The notes under the pieces are model-generated. The model was not told the origin of the DNA. It saw nothing but the letters and a program-made list of their open reading frames with translations, and did no database searches. Source: Gemmatimonadota bacterium (lineage in GTDB: Bacteria > Gemmatimonadota > Gemmatimonadetes > Longimicrobiales > Gaopeijiaceae). From it: a DNA stretch of 35,940 nucleotides. Each line of letters begins with the position of its first letter. Position 1 is the stretch's first letter. The stretch spans positions 1 through 35,940 of the forward strand of contig JAOUPR010000036.1 in assembly GCA_029879725.1 (NCBI GenBank). The letters run 5' to 3'. Positions 1 to 8,039 of the stretch are shown in pieces. The translations under genes and the position numbers were made by a program.

Positions 1-60
1 CCCCTGTGTCCCTTGGGGTGGACGCCGCCGGGCCGTGACACCCTGGACGAGCCGCACTAG
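1..60 (+). CDS. Possible 3' end of an upstream gene
   Basis: Frame 1 is open from the window edge to a TAG at 58-60 and would encode 19 residues. The frame is short and compositionally ordinary, so it may simply be open by chance in GC-rich DNA. The next 74 bases carry no convincing promoter, only the ribosome binding site of the following gene. I recognise no family. Confidence 0.2.
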   Translation, partial: PLCPLGWTPPGRDTLDEPH

Positions 61-134
61 TTTGCCTCCCTCGTCTCTGCCGGTAGGGGAGTGGTCCGGT
101 CGCGTGTCGGGATCCTGTGGAAGGGGAAAGGCTC

Positions 135-1733
135 ATGAGTTGGTTTCGTGCGTGGGGTGTGCTGCCCGTGGCGGTGGTCGTGTTCGGGTGTGGCGGTTCC
201 GTTCTCCCCGACCTGCTCATCGTGGGGGGGCGGGTCTACGACGGTTCCGGCGCCGAGGCCGTGACCGCGGACGTGGCGGTCACGGGAGCAGTGATCTCCT
301 TCGTCGGGAACGCCGCCGAGGCGGGGATCCAGGCGCGCGACACCGTGGACGCGACCGGGCTCGCCGTGACGCCGGGGTTCATCGACATGCACTCCCACGG
401 AGAGTTCGACGAGGACTACGGACGTGACGGAAAGCCCTTCCTCTTCCAGGGGATCACGTCCGCGGTCGTGGGCGTGGACGGCGGCGGCGTGCCGGAGACC
501 GCGGAGCGCCTCGCGGGGTGGGCCGCCCACGGACTGGGGGTGAACGCCATGCACTTCGTCGGACATGGAGAAGTGCGTCGCCGGGTGATGGGAATGGACG
601 ACCGGGCTCCCACCGCGGAAGAGATGGATGCCATGAAGGCTCTGGTGCGCCAGGCCATGGACGAAGGCGCCTTCGGGCTCTCTTCCGGGCTCTTCTACCT
701 TCCCGGGAACTACGCCGAAACGGAGGAGGTCATCGACCTGGACCGGGTAGCGGCGGAGTACGCGGGTGCCATCTACGACACCCATGACCGGGATCTGGGC
801 GCGTCGTACCCGTCGTTCGGATACCTGGAGTCCATCCGCGAAGGAATCCGCGTCGGCGAGGAGGGAGGCACCAAGGTCATCTTCAGCCACTTCAATGCCC
901 AGGGTGCCCACAACTACGGTCGGGCGCCGGAAGGCGCGGCGCTGATCGAGGAGGCTCGCGCCCGTGGGGTGGACGTCCAGGCCGCCCAGCACGTGTACAC
1001 GGCCACCCAGTCGAACCTGCGGTCGTACACGATCCCGGGATGGGCCGTCGCCGGGGGTGACACGGCCATGGTACGCCGCTTCGACCATCCGGACACCCTG
1101 CGCATGATCGACGGCCAGACCCGTGAGATGCTGGCCATCCGGGGTGGCGCGGATCACATCCTCTTCGCCGATCCGAGGCCGGAACTCAACGGGAAGACGC
1201 TGGCGGGCGTCGCTGAAGAATGGGGTATCGCGGCGCCGGAGGCGGCGCGCCGCATCCTACGTGAGGGGAACGCCGCCGTGATGAACCTGGGGCTCTACGA
1301 CCCGGTGAATACCCGATATCTGGCGACGAAGGAGTGGATGATGACGTGCACCGACGGGCGTACCCCGGGCCCGGGCCAGAACGTCACCCACCCGCGCGTC
1401 TACGGAGCGTTCACGAAGAAGCTCAAGGATCTGGTCATCGACGAGCCGGTGATCGACATGGCGTTCGCCGTGCGGTCCATGACGGGTTTGGCCGCGGATT
1501 TCCTCGAACTCCCGGATCGGGGGTACGTCCGTGAAGGGATGAAGGCGGATCTGGCCGTCTTCGATCTCGCCTCCATCCAGGACAAGGCCACCTACGAGAA
1601 CCCGCACCAGGTGTCCGAGGGCACGGTTCACGTGCTGGTCAACGGCGCCTTCGCCATCCGCGACGGCGCCATGACCGGGGCCATGGCGGGTCTGCCGCTC
1701 GTGCGCGGTGGGGGGGTGTTCACTCCGTGGTGA
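135..1733 (+). CDS. N-acyl-D-amino-acid deacylase-like amidohydrolase, lipoprotein
   Basis: A 532-residue amidohydrolase-superfamily protein close to D-aminoacylases, which hydrolyse N-acyl-D-amino acids. The start is ATG 135, with the purine-rich GGAAGGGGAAAG just upstream. An upstream in-frame start at 117 would add six residues and spoil the signal sequence. A hydrophobic leader ends in VFGC (Cys19), so it should be a membrane-anchored lipoprotein. Family landmarks are the HSH metal motif (His86, His88), GLSSGLFY near 181-188, His217 (THDRD), His252 (SHFNAQG), Asp407 (TCTDG) and HPRVYGAF near 419-426. The metal-binding Cys of classical D-aminoacylases (the NCG motif) aligns with Asp115 in GVDGG. 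The C-terminal region contains the usual ADLAVFD element. Its 3' end overlaps the convergent aldehyde dehydrogenase gene by 14 bases. A role in recycling D-amino-acid peptides or acylated residues is inferred; true substrate unknown. Confidence 0.88.
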   Translation: MSWFRAWGVLPVAVVVFGCGGSVLPDLLIVGGRVYDGSGAEAVTADVAVTGAVISFVGNAAEAGIQARDTVDATGLAVTPGFIDMHSHGEFDEDYGRDGKPFLFQGITSAVVGVDGGGVPETAERLAGWAAHGLGVNAMHFVGHGEVRRRVMGMDDRAPTAEEMDAMKALVRQAMDEGAFGLSSGLFYLPGNYAETEEVIDLDRVAAEYAGAIYDTHDRDLGASYPSFGYLESIREGIRVGEEGGTKVIFSHFNAQGAHNYGRAPEGAALIEEARARGVDVQAAQHVYTATQSNLRSYTIPGWAVAGGDTAMVRRFDHPDTLRMIDGQTREMLAIRGGADHILFADPRPELNGKTLAGVAEEWGIAAPEAARRILREGNAAVMNLGLYDPVNTRYLATKEWMMTCTDGRTPGPGQNVTHPRVYGAFTKKLKDLVIDEPVIDMAFAVRSMTGLAADFLELPDRGYVREGMKADLAVFDLASIQDKATYENPHQVSEGTVHVLVNGAFAIRDGAMTGAMAGLPLVRGGGVFTPW

Positions 1734-3285
1734 ACTTGATCCCCTGAGCGAGGGGAAGCTCCGTGCTCCAGTTGACCGTGTTGGTCTGCCGGCGCATGTA
1801 CGCCTTCCACGCGTCGGACCCGGACTCGCGGCCACCGCCGGTTTCCTTTTCGCCCCCGAACGCGCCCCCGATCTCGGCGCCGCTGGTGCCGATGTTCACG
1901 TTGGCGATGCCGCAGTCGCTTCCCCTGTGGGAGAGGAAGTACTCGGCCTCGCGCATGTGCTCCGTGAAGATGGACGACGAGAGGCCCTGCGGGACCCCGT
2001 TGTGGAGGGCCATGGCCTCTTCCAGCTCGGCCACGGCTTCCGCGGGCGACGAGGCCGCGTCGCCGTACTCGATGATGTAGAGGATGGGCGCGAACGTCTC
2101 TTCCTGGACGATCTCGAATTCGTTCCGGGCCGCGGCGATGCAGGGGGTCACGTACATCCCGCCGGGGTACGCTTCACCCTCCAGCGTCTCGCCGCCGTAG
2201 AGGATCTCGCCGCCCTCCTCCACGACCTTGTCCCGCGCGGCCAGGAGGTCCTTCACCGCCTGCGCGTTCACCAGCGGTCCCATGAGGGTGCCTTCGTCCA
2301 GCGGGTTCCCGATGGGGATGGTGCGGTACGCCGCCACCAACCTCCGCACCACCTCGTCGCGGACCGAGCGGTGGACGATGATCCTCCGGGTGCTCGTGCA
2401 GCGCTGCCCCGCCGTACCCACGGAGCCGAAGAGGATGGCCGGGATCACCAGCTCCATGTTGGCGTGGGGCGTCACCACGATGGCGTTGTTGCCCCCCAGC
2501 TCCAGGATCGTCCGGGCCAGGCGTTCACCCACCACGGTGGCCACCCGCCGCCCCACGGAGCAGCTTCCCGTGGCGGAGACCAGAGGGATCCGCTTGTCGT
2601 GGAGGAGGCGGTCACCCACGGTGGAGCCCTTCCCGACGACCAGCGAGAAGATGGCCGGGTTCACGTCGTTCTCACGGCACACCTCTTCCGCGATCCGTGT
2701 GACCGCGATGGCCGTCAACGGCGTCTGGGACGCGGGCTTCCAGAGCGTGGCGTCCCCACAGACCGCGGCGATGGCGGCGTTCCAGCTCCATACCGCCACG
2801 GGGAAGTTGAAGGCGGAGATCACGCCGACCACGCCCAGCGGGTGCCACGTCTCCCTCATGTGGTGATCCGGCCGCTCCGAGTTCATGGTCAACCCGTAGA
2901 GCTGGCGGGACATCCCGGTGGCGAAGTCACAGATGTCGATCATCTCCTGGACCTCGCCGAGCCCCTCCTGCCGGATCTTTCCCATCTCGAGGGTGACCAG
3001 GGCGCCCAGTGCGTCCTTCCGCTCCCTGAGCTTGTTCCCCAGTTGCCGGACCACTTCACCGCGGCGGGGTGCCGGAACCTTCCGCCATTCCAGGAAGGCT
3101 TCGTATGCCTTCGCCACGATCCCGTCGTACTCCTCTTCGGTGACCTGCCGTACCCCCGCCAGGCGGTTTCCGTCGATGGGACTGTGCACGTCCAGCACGG
3201 GGCCCGAACCGAGCCATTCACCCGAGAATCCGCCGGGGTTCAGGTCCTCGATTCCGAGGGATCGGAGAATCTGCTCGTTGGTCAT
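1720..3285 (-). CDS. amaB: ALDH7-family aldehyde dehydrogenase (aminoadipate-semialdehyde / piperidine-6-carboxylate dehydrogenase type)
   Basis: A 521-residue NAD(P)-dependent aldehyde dehydrogenase resembling antiquitin (ALDH7A1) and bacterial AmaB/Pcd, which oxidise alpha-aminoadipate semialdehyde in lysine catabolism. The chosen ATG at 3285 has AAGGTGG a few bases upstream; a longer open frame reaching 3381 has no such site. Seen in the protein: AFNFP with the catalytic-centre Asn160, the Glu262 general base in LELGGNN, the nucleophile Cys296 in TAGQRCTSTRR, the ETFAPILY motif near 396-403, and the strongly ALDH7-specific C-terminus GAEIGGAFGGEK, GGGRESGSDAW and LPLAQGIKF. All catalytic residues are present and the length is typical. 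It stands alone on its strand, convergent with the deacylase and divergent from the small lipoprotein. The ALDH7 assignment is firm; the lysine-pathway role is by family and no neighbouring lysine-degradation genes support it. Confidence 0.93.
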   Translation of the reverse strand: MTNEQILRSLGIEDLNPGGFSGEWLGSGPVLDVHSPIDGNRLAGVRQVTEEEYDGIVAKAYEAFLEWRKVPAPRRGEVVRQLGNKLRERKDALGALVTLEMGKIRQEGLGEVQEMIDICDFATGMSRQLYGLTMNSERPDHHMRETWHPLGVVGVISAFNFPVAVWSWNAAIAAVCGDATLWKPASQTPLTAIAVTRIAEEVCRENDVNPAIFSLVVGKGSTVGDRLLHDKRIPLVSATGSCSVGRRVATVVGERLARTILELGGNNAIVVTPHANMELVIPAILFGSVGTAGQRCTSTRRIIVHRSVRDEVVRRLVAAYRTIPIGNPLDEGTLMGPLVNAQAVKDLLAARDKVVEEGGEILYGGETLEGEAYPGGMYVTPCIAAARNEFEIVQEETFAPILYIIEYGDAASSPAEAVAELEEAMALHNGVPQGLSSSIFTEHMREAEYFLSHRGSDCGIANVNIGTSGAEIGGAFGGEKETGGGRESGSDAWKAYMRRQTNTVNWSTELPLAQGIKFTTE

Positions 3286-3504
3286 GTCCCACCTTGATAT
3301 TCTGAGGCTCGCGGGGGGAGCGGGGGCTCCCCGTGGATGTCGGTGACGGGGCCGGACCCGTGGGTTGCCGGCCGGCCCCATAGTCTCTCATGGATGGGAG
3401 GGGATTGGAAGCCCTTTCCCGGGTGCGGGAACCTCGCGGCGGTTCCGCGATATCGGTAGTATGGCGGGAGTGACCCGGACCCTTCCCATCGCGAGGCATT
3501 CATC

Positions 3505-4215
3505 ATGATCGTTGCCGACCCCCACCGTCGCCCCACGTGGGCCGTACCGGCTCTGGCGGCCATCGCTCTCGCCCTGGGCGCGTGCGGTCCCCATCATCGC
3601 CTGGCGGATTTCCAGTACCCGGGGCACACGCTGAGCGTGGTGACGGAGTCGCCGCCTTCCCCGGAGTTCCTCTCCGGCATCGGGAGATCCGGTCGCGGAT
3701 CGACCATCGGCCGGATCGCCGATGTGGTGGGACGTGTGCTCACTGGGGTGGATGCGTTCGGCCTGGAGGCCAAGCTGGACACCGTCTCGGACCAGGTGGA
3801 CGTCACCGCCCTCATGGAGGACCGCCTCCTTCGCCGGGGAAGTCGCTACCTGGGCGCGGAACCCGTTCCGGGCGACCCCCACGCCGACTACATCCTCGAG
3901 GTCCACGTCCGGAGCTATGGAATCGACGCGGACGGATGGGAAGACCGGGCCTGGGCGTTCGTGGACGCCACCGCGGTGCTCCTCGACGGGAGTTCGGGTA
4001 CGGAGATCTGGGCCGCGGGCGTGGTGGCGGAGGAAGCGGTGACGCCGGCCCTCTTCGGGGGACGATTTCCCCTCCGCGGCGCGGTGACCGCCGCGATGCT
4101 GGCGGACCTCACGGTGGAGGAACTGGCCGAGGTGATGGAGAGCATCGCCAACTACGCCGCCGACCACGTGGTGGATCGGCTACGCGAGGATCTGCGGGAC
4201 GTGAGGGATCCGTAG
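3505..4215 (+). CDS. Small lipoprotein of unknown function
   Basis: A 236-residue protein with a long n-region, a hydrophobic stretch and a clear lipobox LGAC (Cys27), so a lipid-anchored envelope protein is predicted. ATG 3505 is preceded by GCGAGG about eight bases upstream; a -10-like TAGTAT lies at 3457-3462 without a good -35. The mature part is acidic and mixed alpha/beta. It has a segment DYILEVHVRSYGIDAD followed by a strand-rich stretch ending in EIWAAGV, reminiscent of small outer-membrane-associated lipoproteins that bind or assemble other envelope components, but I cannot name the family. It converges on dnaE with only 57 bases between the stop codons, a space that holds two hairpins. 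No operon partner is visible. Confidence 0.8.
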   Translation: MIVADPHRRPTWAVPALAAIALALGACGPHHRLADFQYPGHTLSVVTESPPSPEFLSGIGRSGRGSTIGRIADVVGRVLTGVDAFGLEAKLDTVSDQVDVTALMEDRLLRRGSRYLGAEPVPGDPHADYILEVHVRSYGIDADGWEDRAWAFVDATAVLLDGSSGTEIWAAGVVAEEAVTPALFGGRFPLRGAVTAAMLADLTVEELAEVMESIANYAADHVVDRLREDLRDVRDP

Positions 4216-4227
4216 AGGGTCCCTCAC
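4201..4227. terminator. GC hairpin overlapping the lipoprotein stop codon
   Basis: Perfect 8-bp inverted repeat GTGAGGGA / TCCCTCAC with an 11-base loop that contains the TAG stop at 4213-4215. No T-run follows on either strand, so function as an intrinsic terminator is uncertain; it may instead protect transcript ends. Confidence 0.4.
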
Positions 4228-4234
4228 CCACGCG

Positions 4235-4261
4235 GCCCGGTCTCGCACCTTGTGACCGGGC
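4235..4261. terminator. GC hairpin between convergent lipoprotein gene and dnaE
   Basis: Perfect 8-bp inverted repeat GCCCGGTC / GACCGGGC with an 11-base loop, eight bases after the preceding hairpin and 12 bases outside the dnaE stop codon. No T-run follows. The position between two convergent genes suggests bidirectional termination or 3'-end stabilisation. Confidence 0.45.
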
Positions 4262-4272
4262 GAGTAGACGGC

Positions 4273-7200
4273 TCAGTACCCGGCTTCGCTTCCCGCCGCG
4301 GGAGCGCTCCTGCGGACCAGGCGCACGTTTCCGGCCCCGAAGAGCTTCTGGAGTCCGTGGAGGGTGTCCACGTCCGGCTCGACGCGGAGGGAGCGTGAGC
4401 GCAGACGCGGCGCGCGTTCCCCGTTGTCCCCACCCACCTGGAAGACCACCGGGGCCGCCCCCGGGCGGGCGGAGAGGATCTCCTTCGCCCGGGAGAAGGC
4501 GTCGTCACCCAGGGGGGCGCCCAGCTCCAACTCGATCTGCACGGCCACCTCACCCTTCTCGGTGACCTCCTCCAGGGGGCGGGCGCTGTCCAGGAACAGG
4601 GGTGGGTCCTCCTCGTCGCGCTCCCGCCCGCTCACCTTACCGTTCACCAACACCACCGCGTCCTGGACGAGGACGTCCTTGTAGCTCTGCCACGCATCGC
4701 GGAAGGCCAGGATGGTGGCCGTGCCCTGGAAGTCCTCCACGGTGATCTTCCCCCACTCGGAGTTGTCCCGGCGGGAGATCTGACGCGCCACCGAGGTCAC
4801 CACGCACGGAAGCTCCACGGCCTCTCCGGAGTACTGGGCCAGCGTGGCCGAGGAGACCGGCTCGAAGGCCCGCACCACTTCCCGGAACCGGTTCAAGGGG
4901 TGCCCGGAGATGAAGAACCCCAGCGCGTCCTTCTCCCGCTTGAGGAGTTCCGCCTCTTCCCACGCCGGAACGTTGGGGAGGGGAGGGTCGGACCGCTCCA
5001 GGGCGGTGCCTTCGCCGAAGAGTGACGCCTGTCCCGCCTCCTTCTCCGCCTGCCGGGCCTGGACTTCGGCGTAGGCCGTGTCGAGCCCCGCAAGGAGCTG
5101 CGCGCGATGTCCGAAGGCGTCGAGGGCTCCCGCCGCGATGAGCGCCTCGCACGCGCGCTTGTTCAGGGCGCGGATGTCGATGCGTTCCAGGAAGTCGAAG
5201 AGGGAGGTGAACGCCGCCCCTTCGGCGCGGGCGTCCAGGACGGACCGCACCGCCGACGCGCCCACGCCCCGCACCGCGCCCAGCCCGAAGCGGATCTGAT
5301 TGCCCTCCGTGACGGTGAACTTCCACCCCGACTCGGCCACGCTCGGGGGGAGCACCTCCACCGCGTCCTCCACCTTGGGGACGTACCGGGCGAGGTCCCT
5401 GCATTCTCCGATGTACTTGACCACGTCGTCGGTCTTGTCCAGCACCGAAGAGAGGAGCGCCGCCATGAACTCGGCGGGGTAGTGGCACTTGAGCCACGCG
5501 GTCTGATAGGACAGGAGCGAATAGGCGGCGGAATGGCTCTTGTTGAATCCGTAGCGGCCGAAGGTCTCGATCTGATCGGCCAGGTCGGCGGCCTGGCGCT
5601 TGTCCACGCCCCGCTCCACGGCCTTCGCGACGAACTTGCCGAGCTCCTTCTTGATGAGCTCGGCGTCCTTCTTTCCCACGGCCTTCCGGAGCACGTCGGC
5701 TTCGCCCAGGGTGAAGCCCGCCAGTTCGCTGGCGATGCGCATCACCTGCTCCTGGTACACGATCACGCCGTAGGTGGGCTCCAGCACCTTTTCCAGGGTG
5801 GGATGGGGGAAGCGGACCTCCTCCCTGCCCAGCTTCCGGCGGATGTACACGTCCGTCATCCCCGAATCCAGAGGACCGGGTCGGATCAGGGCGTTCGTGG
5901 CGACCAGATCCTCGAAGCGGTCGCACTTCATGGCCCGGAGCTTGTCGTTGGCCAGGTTGGATTCGAACTGGAACACGCCCGACGTGCCCCCGCGCGCGAG
6001 CATCCGGTACACCGCGGGATCATCCAGGGGGATGTCGTCGATGTCGGCGTAGCGCTCCCCCGTGTCGGGGTTGAGAAGCTCTCCGTGGCGTTCCTTCACC
6101 ATGACCACGGCGTCGTGGATCACGGTGAGGGTCTTCAACCCGAGGAAGTCCATCTTGAGCATGCCCGCCTCTTCGAGGCAGTTCATGTCGTACTGGGTCA
6201 CGGCCATGGCGTCTTCGCCGTCGCCGCCGTTCTTCCCCGTCTGGATGGATACCGGGACGTACTCGTCCAGGGGTCCGGGCGCGATGACCACCCCCGCCGC
6301 GTGGACCGACGCGTGGCGGGAGAGCCCCTCCAGCGTCATGGAGTAGTCGAAGAGCTGACGGTGCCGCTCGTCCAGCTTGTAGAGATCCTTGACCTCCTTG
6401 AGGCCGTCCACCGCCTCCTGCACGGTGAAGCTCTGTCCCGGGGCGTTGGGGATGAGCTTGGCGATACGGTCCGTCTCCGAGGGCTCGAATCCGAGCACCC
6501 GGCCCACGTCGCGCACCACGGCCCGGCTCTTCATGGTCCCGAAGGTGATGATCTGCCCGACCGCGTCCTTCCCGTATTTCTGTCGCGTGTACTCGATGAC
6601 CTCGCTCCGCCGCTCGAAGCAGAAGTCGATGTCGATGTCCGGCATCGAGATCCGCTCGGGGTTCAGGAAACGCTCGAAGAGGAGGTCGAAGGCCAGTGGA
6701 TCGAGATTGGTGATCCCCAGGGCGTACGCCACCAGGGATCCGGCGGCCGATCCACGGCCGGGACCCACCGGGATGTCGTGGTCACGGGCCCAGCGGATGA
6801 AGTCCTGCGTGATGAGGAAGTATCCGGCGTACCCGGTCCCCTTGATCACCCCGATCTCGTAGTCGAACCGCTCGCGTACGTCGGGCGGGAGAGGGTCTCC
6901 GTACCGCTCCTTGGCGCCCTCCAGCGCGAGGTGCTCCAGGAACGCGTTCTCGTCGGTGTGCTCCGCGGGGAGGGGGAATTCGGGGAGGTAGTACTTCTTC
7001 TCGAAGACGAGATCCACCTCGTCGGCGATCTTCAGCGTGTTCTCGAGGACGTCGGGCCGATCGGGGAACCGTTCCGCCATCTCGGCGGCGCTCTTGAAGT
7101 AGAGCCCCTCGTCGTACCGCATCCGCTTGTCGTCGTGGAACTCCTTTCCCAGCCCGATGCAGAGGAGGACGTCGTGGGCCTGGTGGTCGTCGTGCTGGAG

Positions 7201-7827
7201 GAAGTGGGCGTCGTTGGTGGCCACCACCGGGAGCCCGAGTTCGTCGCCCAGCCCGAAGATCCGCCGGTTGAGCTCGGCCTGCCCCTCCGAGTCGTGTCCC
7301 TGGACTTCCAGGTAGTAGCGGCCGTCGAAGGTGTTGGCGTACCACTCCGCCGCCTCGCGGGCCCCGTCCGGGTTGTCCGCCATGAGGTTGCGGGCCACTT
7401 CGCCGGCCAGGCACGCCGACGAGACGATGAGCCCTTCGGAATGCCTTGCCAGGACTTCGCGGTCCACCCGAGGTTTGTGGTAGAATCCCTCGGTGTAGCC
7501 GATGGAAGAGAGCTTCACCAGGTTCCGGTATCCCTGGAGATCCCGGGCGAGGAGCACGAGGTGATAGTAGGCGCGTTCCCCCTGACCGGATTTCGAGCGA
7601 TCGCGGCGATCGCCGGGCGCGACGTACGCTTCCATCCCCAGGACCGGCCGGACGCCCTCCTTGGTGGCCGCCTTGTAGAACGACCAGGCGCCGAACATGC
7701 ACCCGTGGTCCGTGAGGGCCAAACCCGGCATCTCGAATTCCTTCGCCTTGCGGACCAGATCCGACAGGCGGTTCGCTCCGTCGAGGAGCGAGTATTCCGA
7801 GTGCGTGTGGAGGTGGACGAAGCTCAC
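4273..7827 (-). CDS. dnaE: DNA polymerase III subunit alpha (DnaE1 type)
   Basis: The 1184-residue replicative polymerase catalytic subunit. I place the start at GTG 7827 because the family normally begins with the FVHLHTHSEYSLLDG segment and a promoter lies only 58 bases upstream. A GTG at 7866 would add 13 basic residues and leave almost no leader; neither start has a strong ribosome binding site. Domains in order: an N-terminal PHP domain with intact HLHTH (His5, 7, 9), TDHG near 39-42, SSACLAGE near 136-143 and NDAH near 205-208; the PolIII palm with catalytic Asp397 and Asp399 in PDIDID and Asp560 in KMDFLGL; fingers with GRYGFNKSHSAAY; a helix-hairpin-helix region; and a C-terminal OB fold (ISRRDNSEWGKITVED) followed by a short tau-binding-type tail. 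Unlike E. coli DnaE, the PHP metal ligands are retained. The length is usual for DnaE1. It is a single-gene unit convergent with the upstream lipoprotein gene and divergent from the exported protein at 8040. Confidence 0.98.
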   Translation of the reverse strand: MSFVHLHTHSEYSLLDGANRLSDLVRKAKEFEMPGLALTDHGCMFGAWSFYKAATKEGVRPVLGMEAYVAPGDRRDRSKSGQGERAYYHLVLLARDLQGYRNLVKLSSIGYTEGFYHKPRVDREVLARHSEGLIVSSACLAGEVARNLMADNPDGAREAAEWYANTFDGRYYLEVQGHDSEGQAELNRRIFGLGDELGLPVVATNDAHFLQHDDHQAHDVLLCIGLGKEFHDDKRMRYDEGLYFKSAAEMAERFPDRPDVLENTLKIADEVDLVFEKKYYLPEFPLPAEHTDENAFLEHLALEGAKERYGDPLPPDVRERFDYEIGVIKGTGYAGYFLITQDFIRWARDHDIPVGPGRGSAAGSLVAYALGITNLDPLAFDLLFERFLNPERISMPDIDIDFCFERRSEVIEYTRQKYGKDAVGQIITFGTMKSRAVVRDVGRVLGFEPSETDRIAKLIPNAPGQSFTVQEAVDGLKEVKDLYKLDERHRQLFDYSMTLEGLSRHASVHAAGVVIAPGPLDEYVPVSIQTGKNGGDGEDAMAVTQYDMNCLEEAGMLKMDFLGLKTLTVIHDAVVMVKERHGELLNPDTGERYADIDDIPLDDPAVYRMLARGGTSGVFQFESNLANDKLRAMKCDRFEDLVATNALIRPGPLDSGMTDVYIRRKLGREEVRFPHPTLEKVLEPTYGVIVYQEQVMRIASELAGFTLGEADVLRKAVGKKDAELIKKELGKFVAKAVERGVDKRQAADLADQIETFGRYGFNKSHSAAYSLLSYQTAWLKCHYPAEFMAALLSSVLDKTDDVVKYIGECRDLARYVPKVEDAVEVLPPSVAESGWKFTVTEGNQIRFGLGAVRGVGASAVRSVLDARAEGAAFTSLFDFLERIDIRALNKRACEALIAAGALDAFGHRAQLLAGLDTAYAEVQARQAEKEAGQASLFGEGTALERSDPPLPNVPAWEEAELLKREKDALGFFISGHPLNRFREVVRAFEPVSSATLAQYSGEAVELPCVVTSVARQISRRDNSEWGKITVEDFQGTATILAFRDAWQSYKDVLVQDAVVLVNGKVSGRERDEEDPPLFLDSARPLEEVTEKGEVAVQIELELGAPLGDDAFSRAKEILSARPGAAPVVFQVGGDNGERAPRLRSRSLRVEPDVDTLHGLQKLFGAGNVRLVRRSAPAAGSEAGY

Positions 7828-7884
7828 GGTTTCCGTCTGTTTTCGTGGGCGGGATCGGGGGCGCACCGACGCGTCGGTGGAGGG

Positions 7885-7913
7885 ATTCTATCTCGCCCGG
7901 CGAGGTCGTTCAA
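7885..7913 (-). promoter_or_regulatory. Sigma70-type promoter for dnaE
   Basis: On the minus strand: -35 TTGAAC (7913-7908), a 17-base spacer, then -10 TAGAAT (7890-7885). Five of six bases match each consensus box. Transcription would start near 7878, giving a leader of about 50 bases to GTG 7827 but only about 12 to GTG 7866, which favours the shorter protein. Confidence 0.7.
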
Positions 7914-8039
7914 TCGGATCCGGAAGAAAACGTGTAGTGGCGCGGCGAGGACCTCCGCGCCGTCGCCGGAAGGGCGGTGGGGCGTGCGACCCGATGACCC
8001 ACCGGGGGCTCCTTGGCGGGGGTGGAGGAAGATCTGAAG

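Noticed and set aside
5107..8037. A 976-codon open frame on the plus strand opposite dnaE
   Set aside because: It is antisense to an unambiguous DnaE, has His/Val/Arg-rich repetitive composition and no ribosome binding site. Long antisense frames are expected with strong G/C third-position bias.
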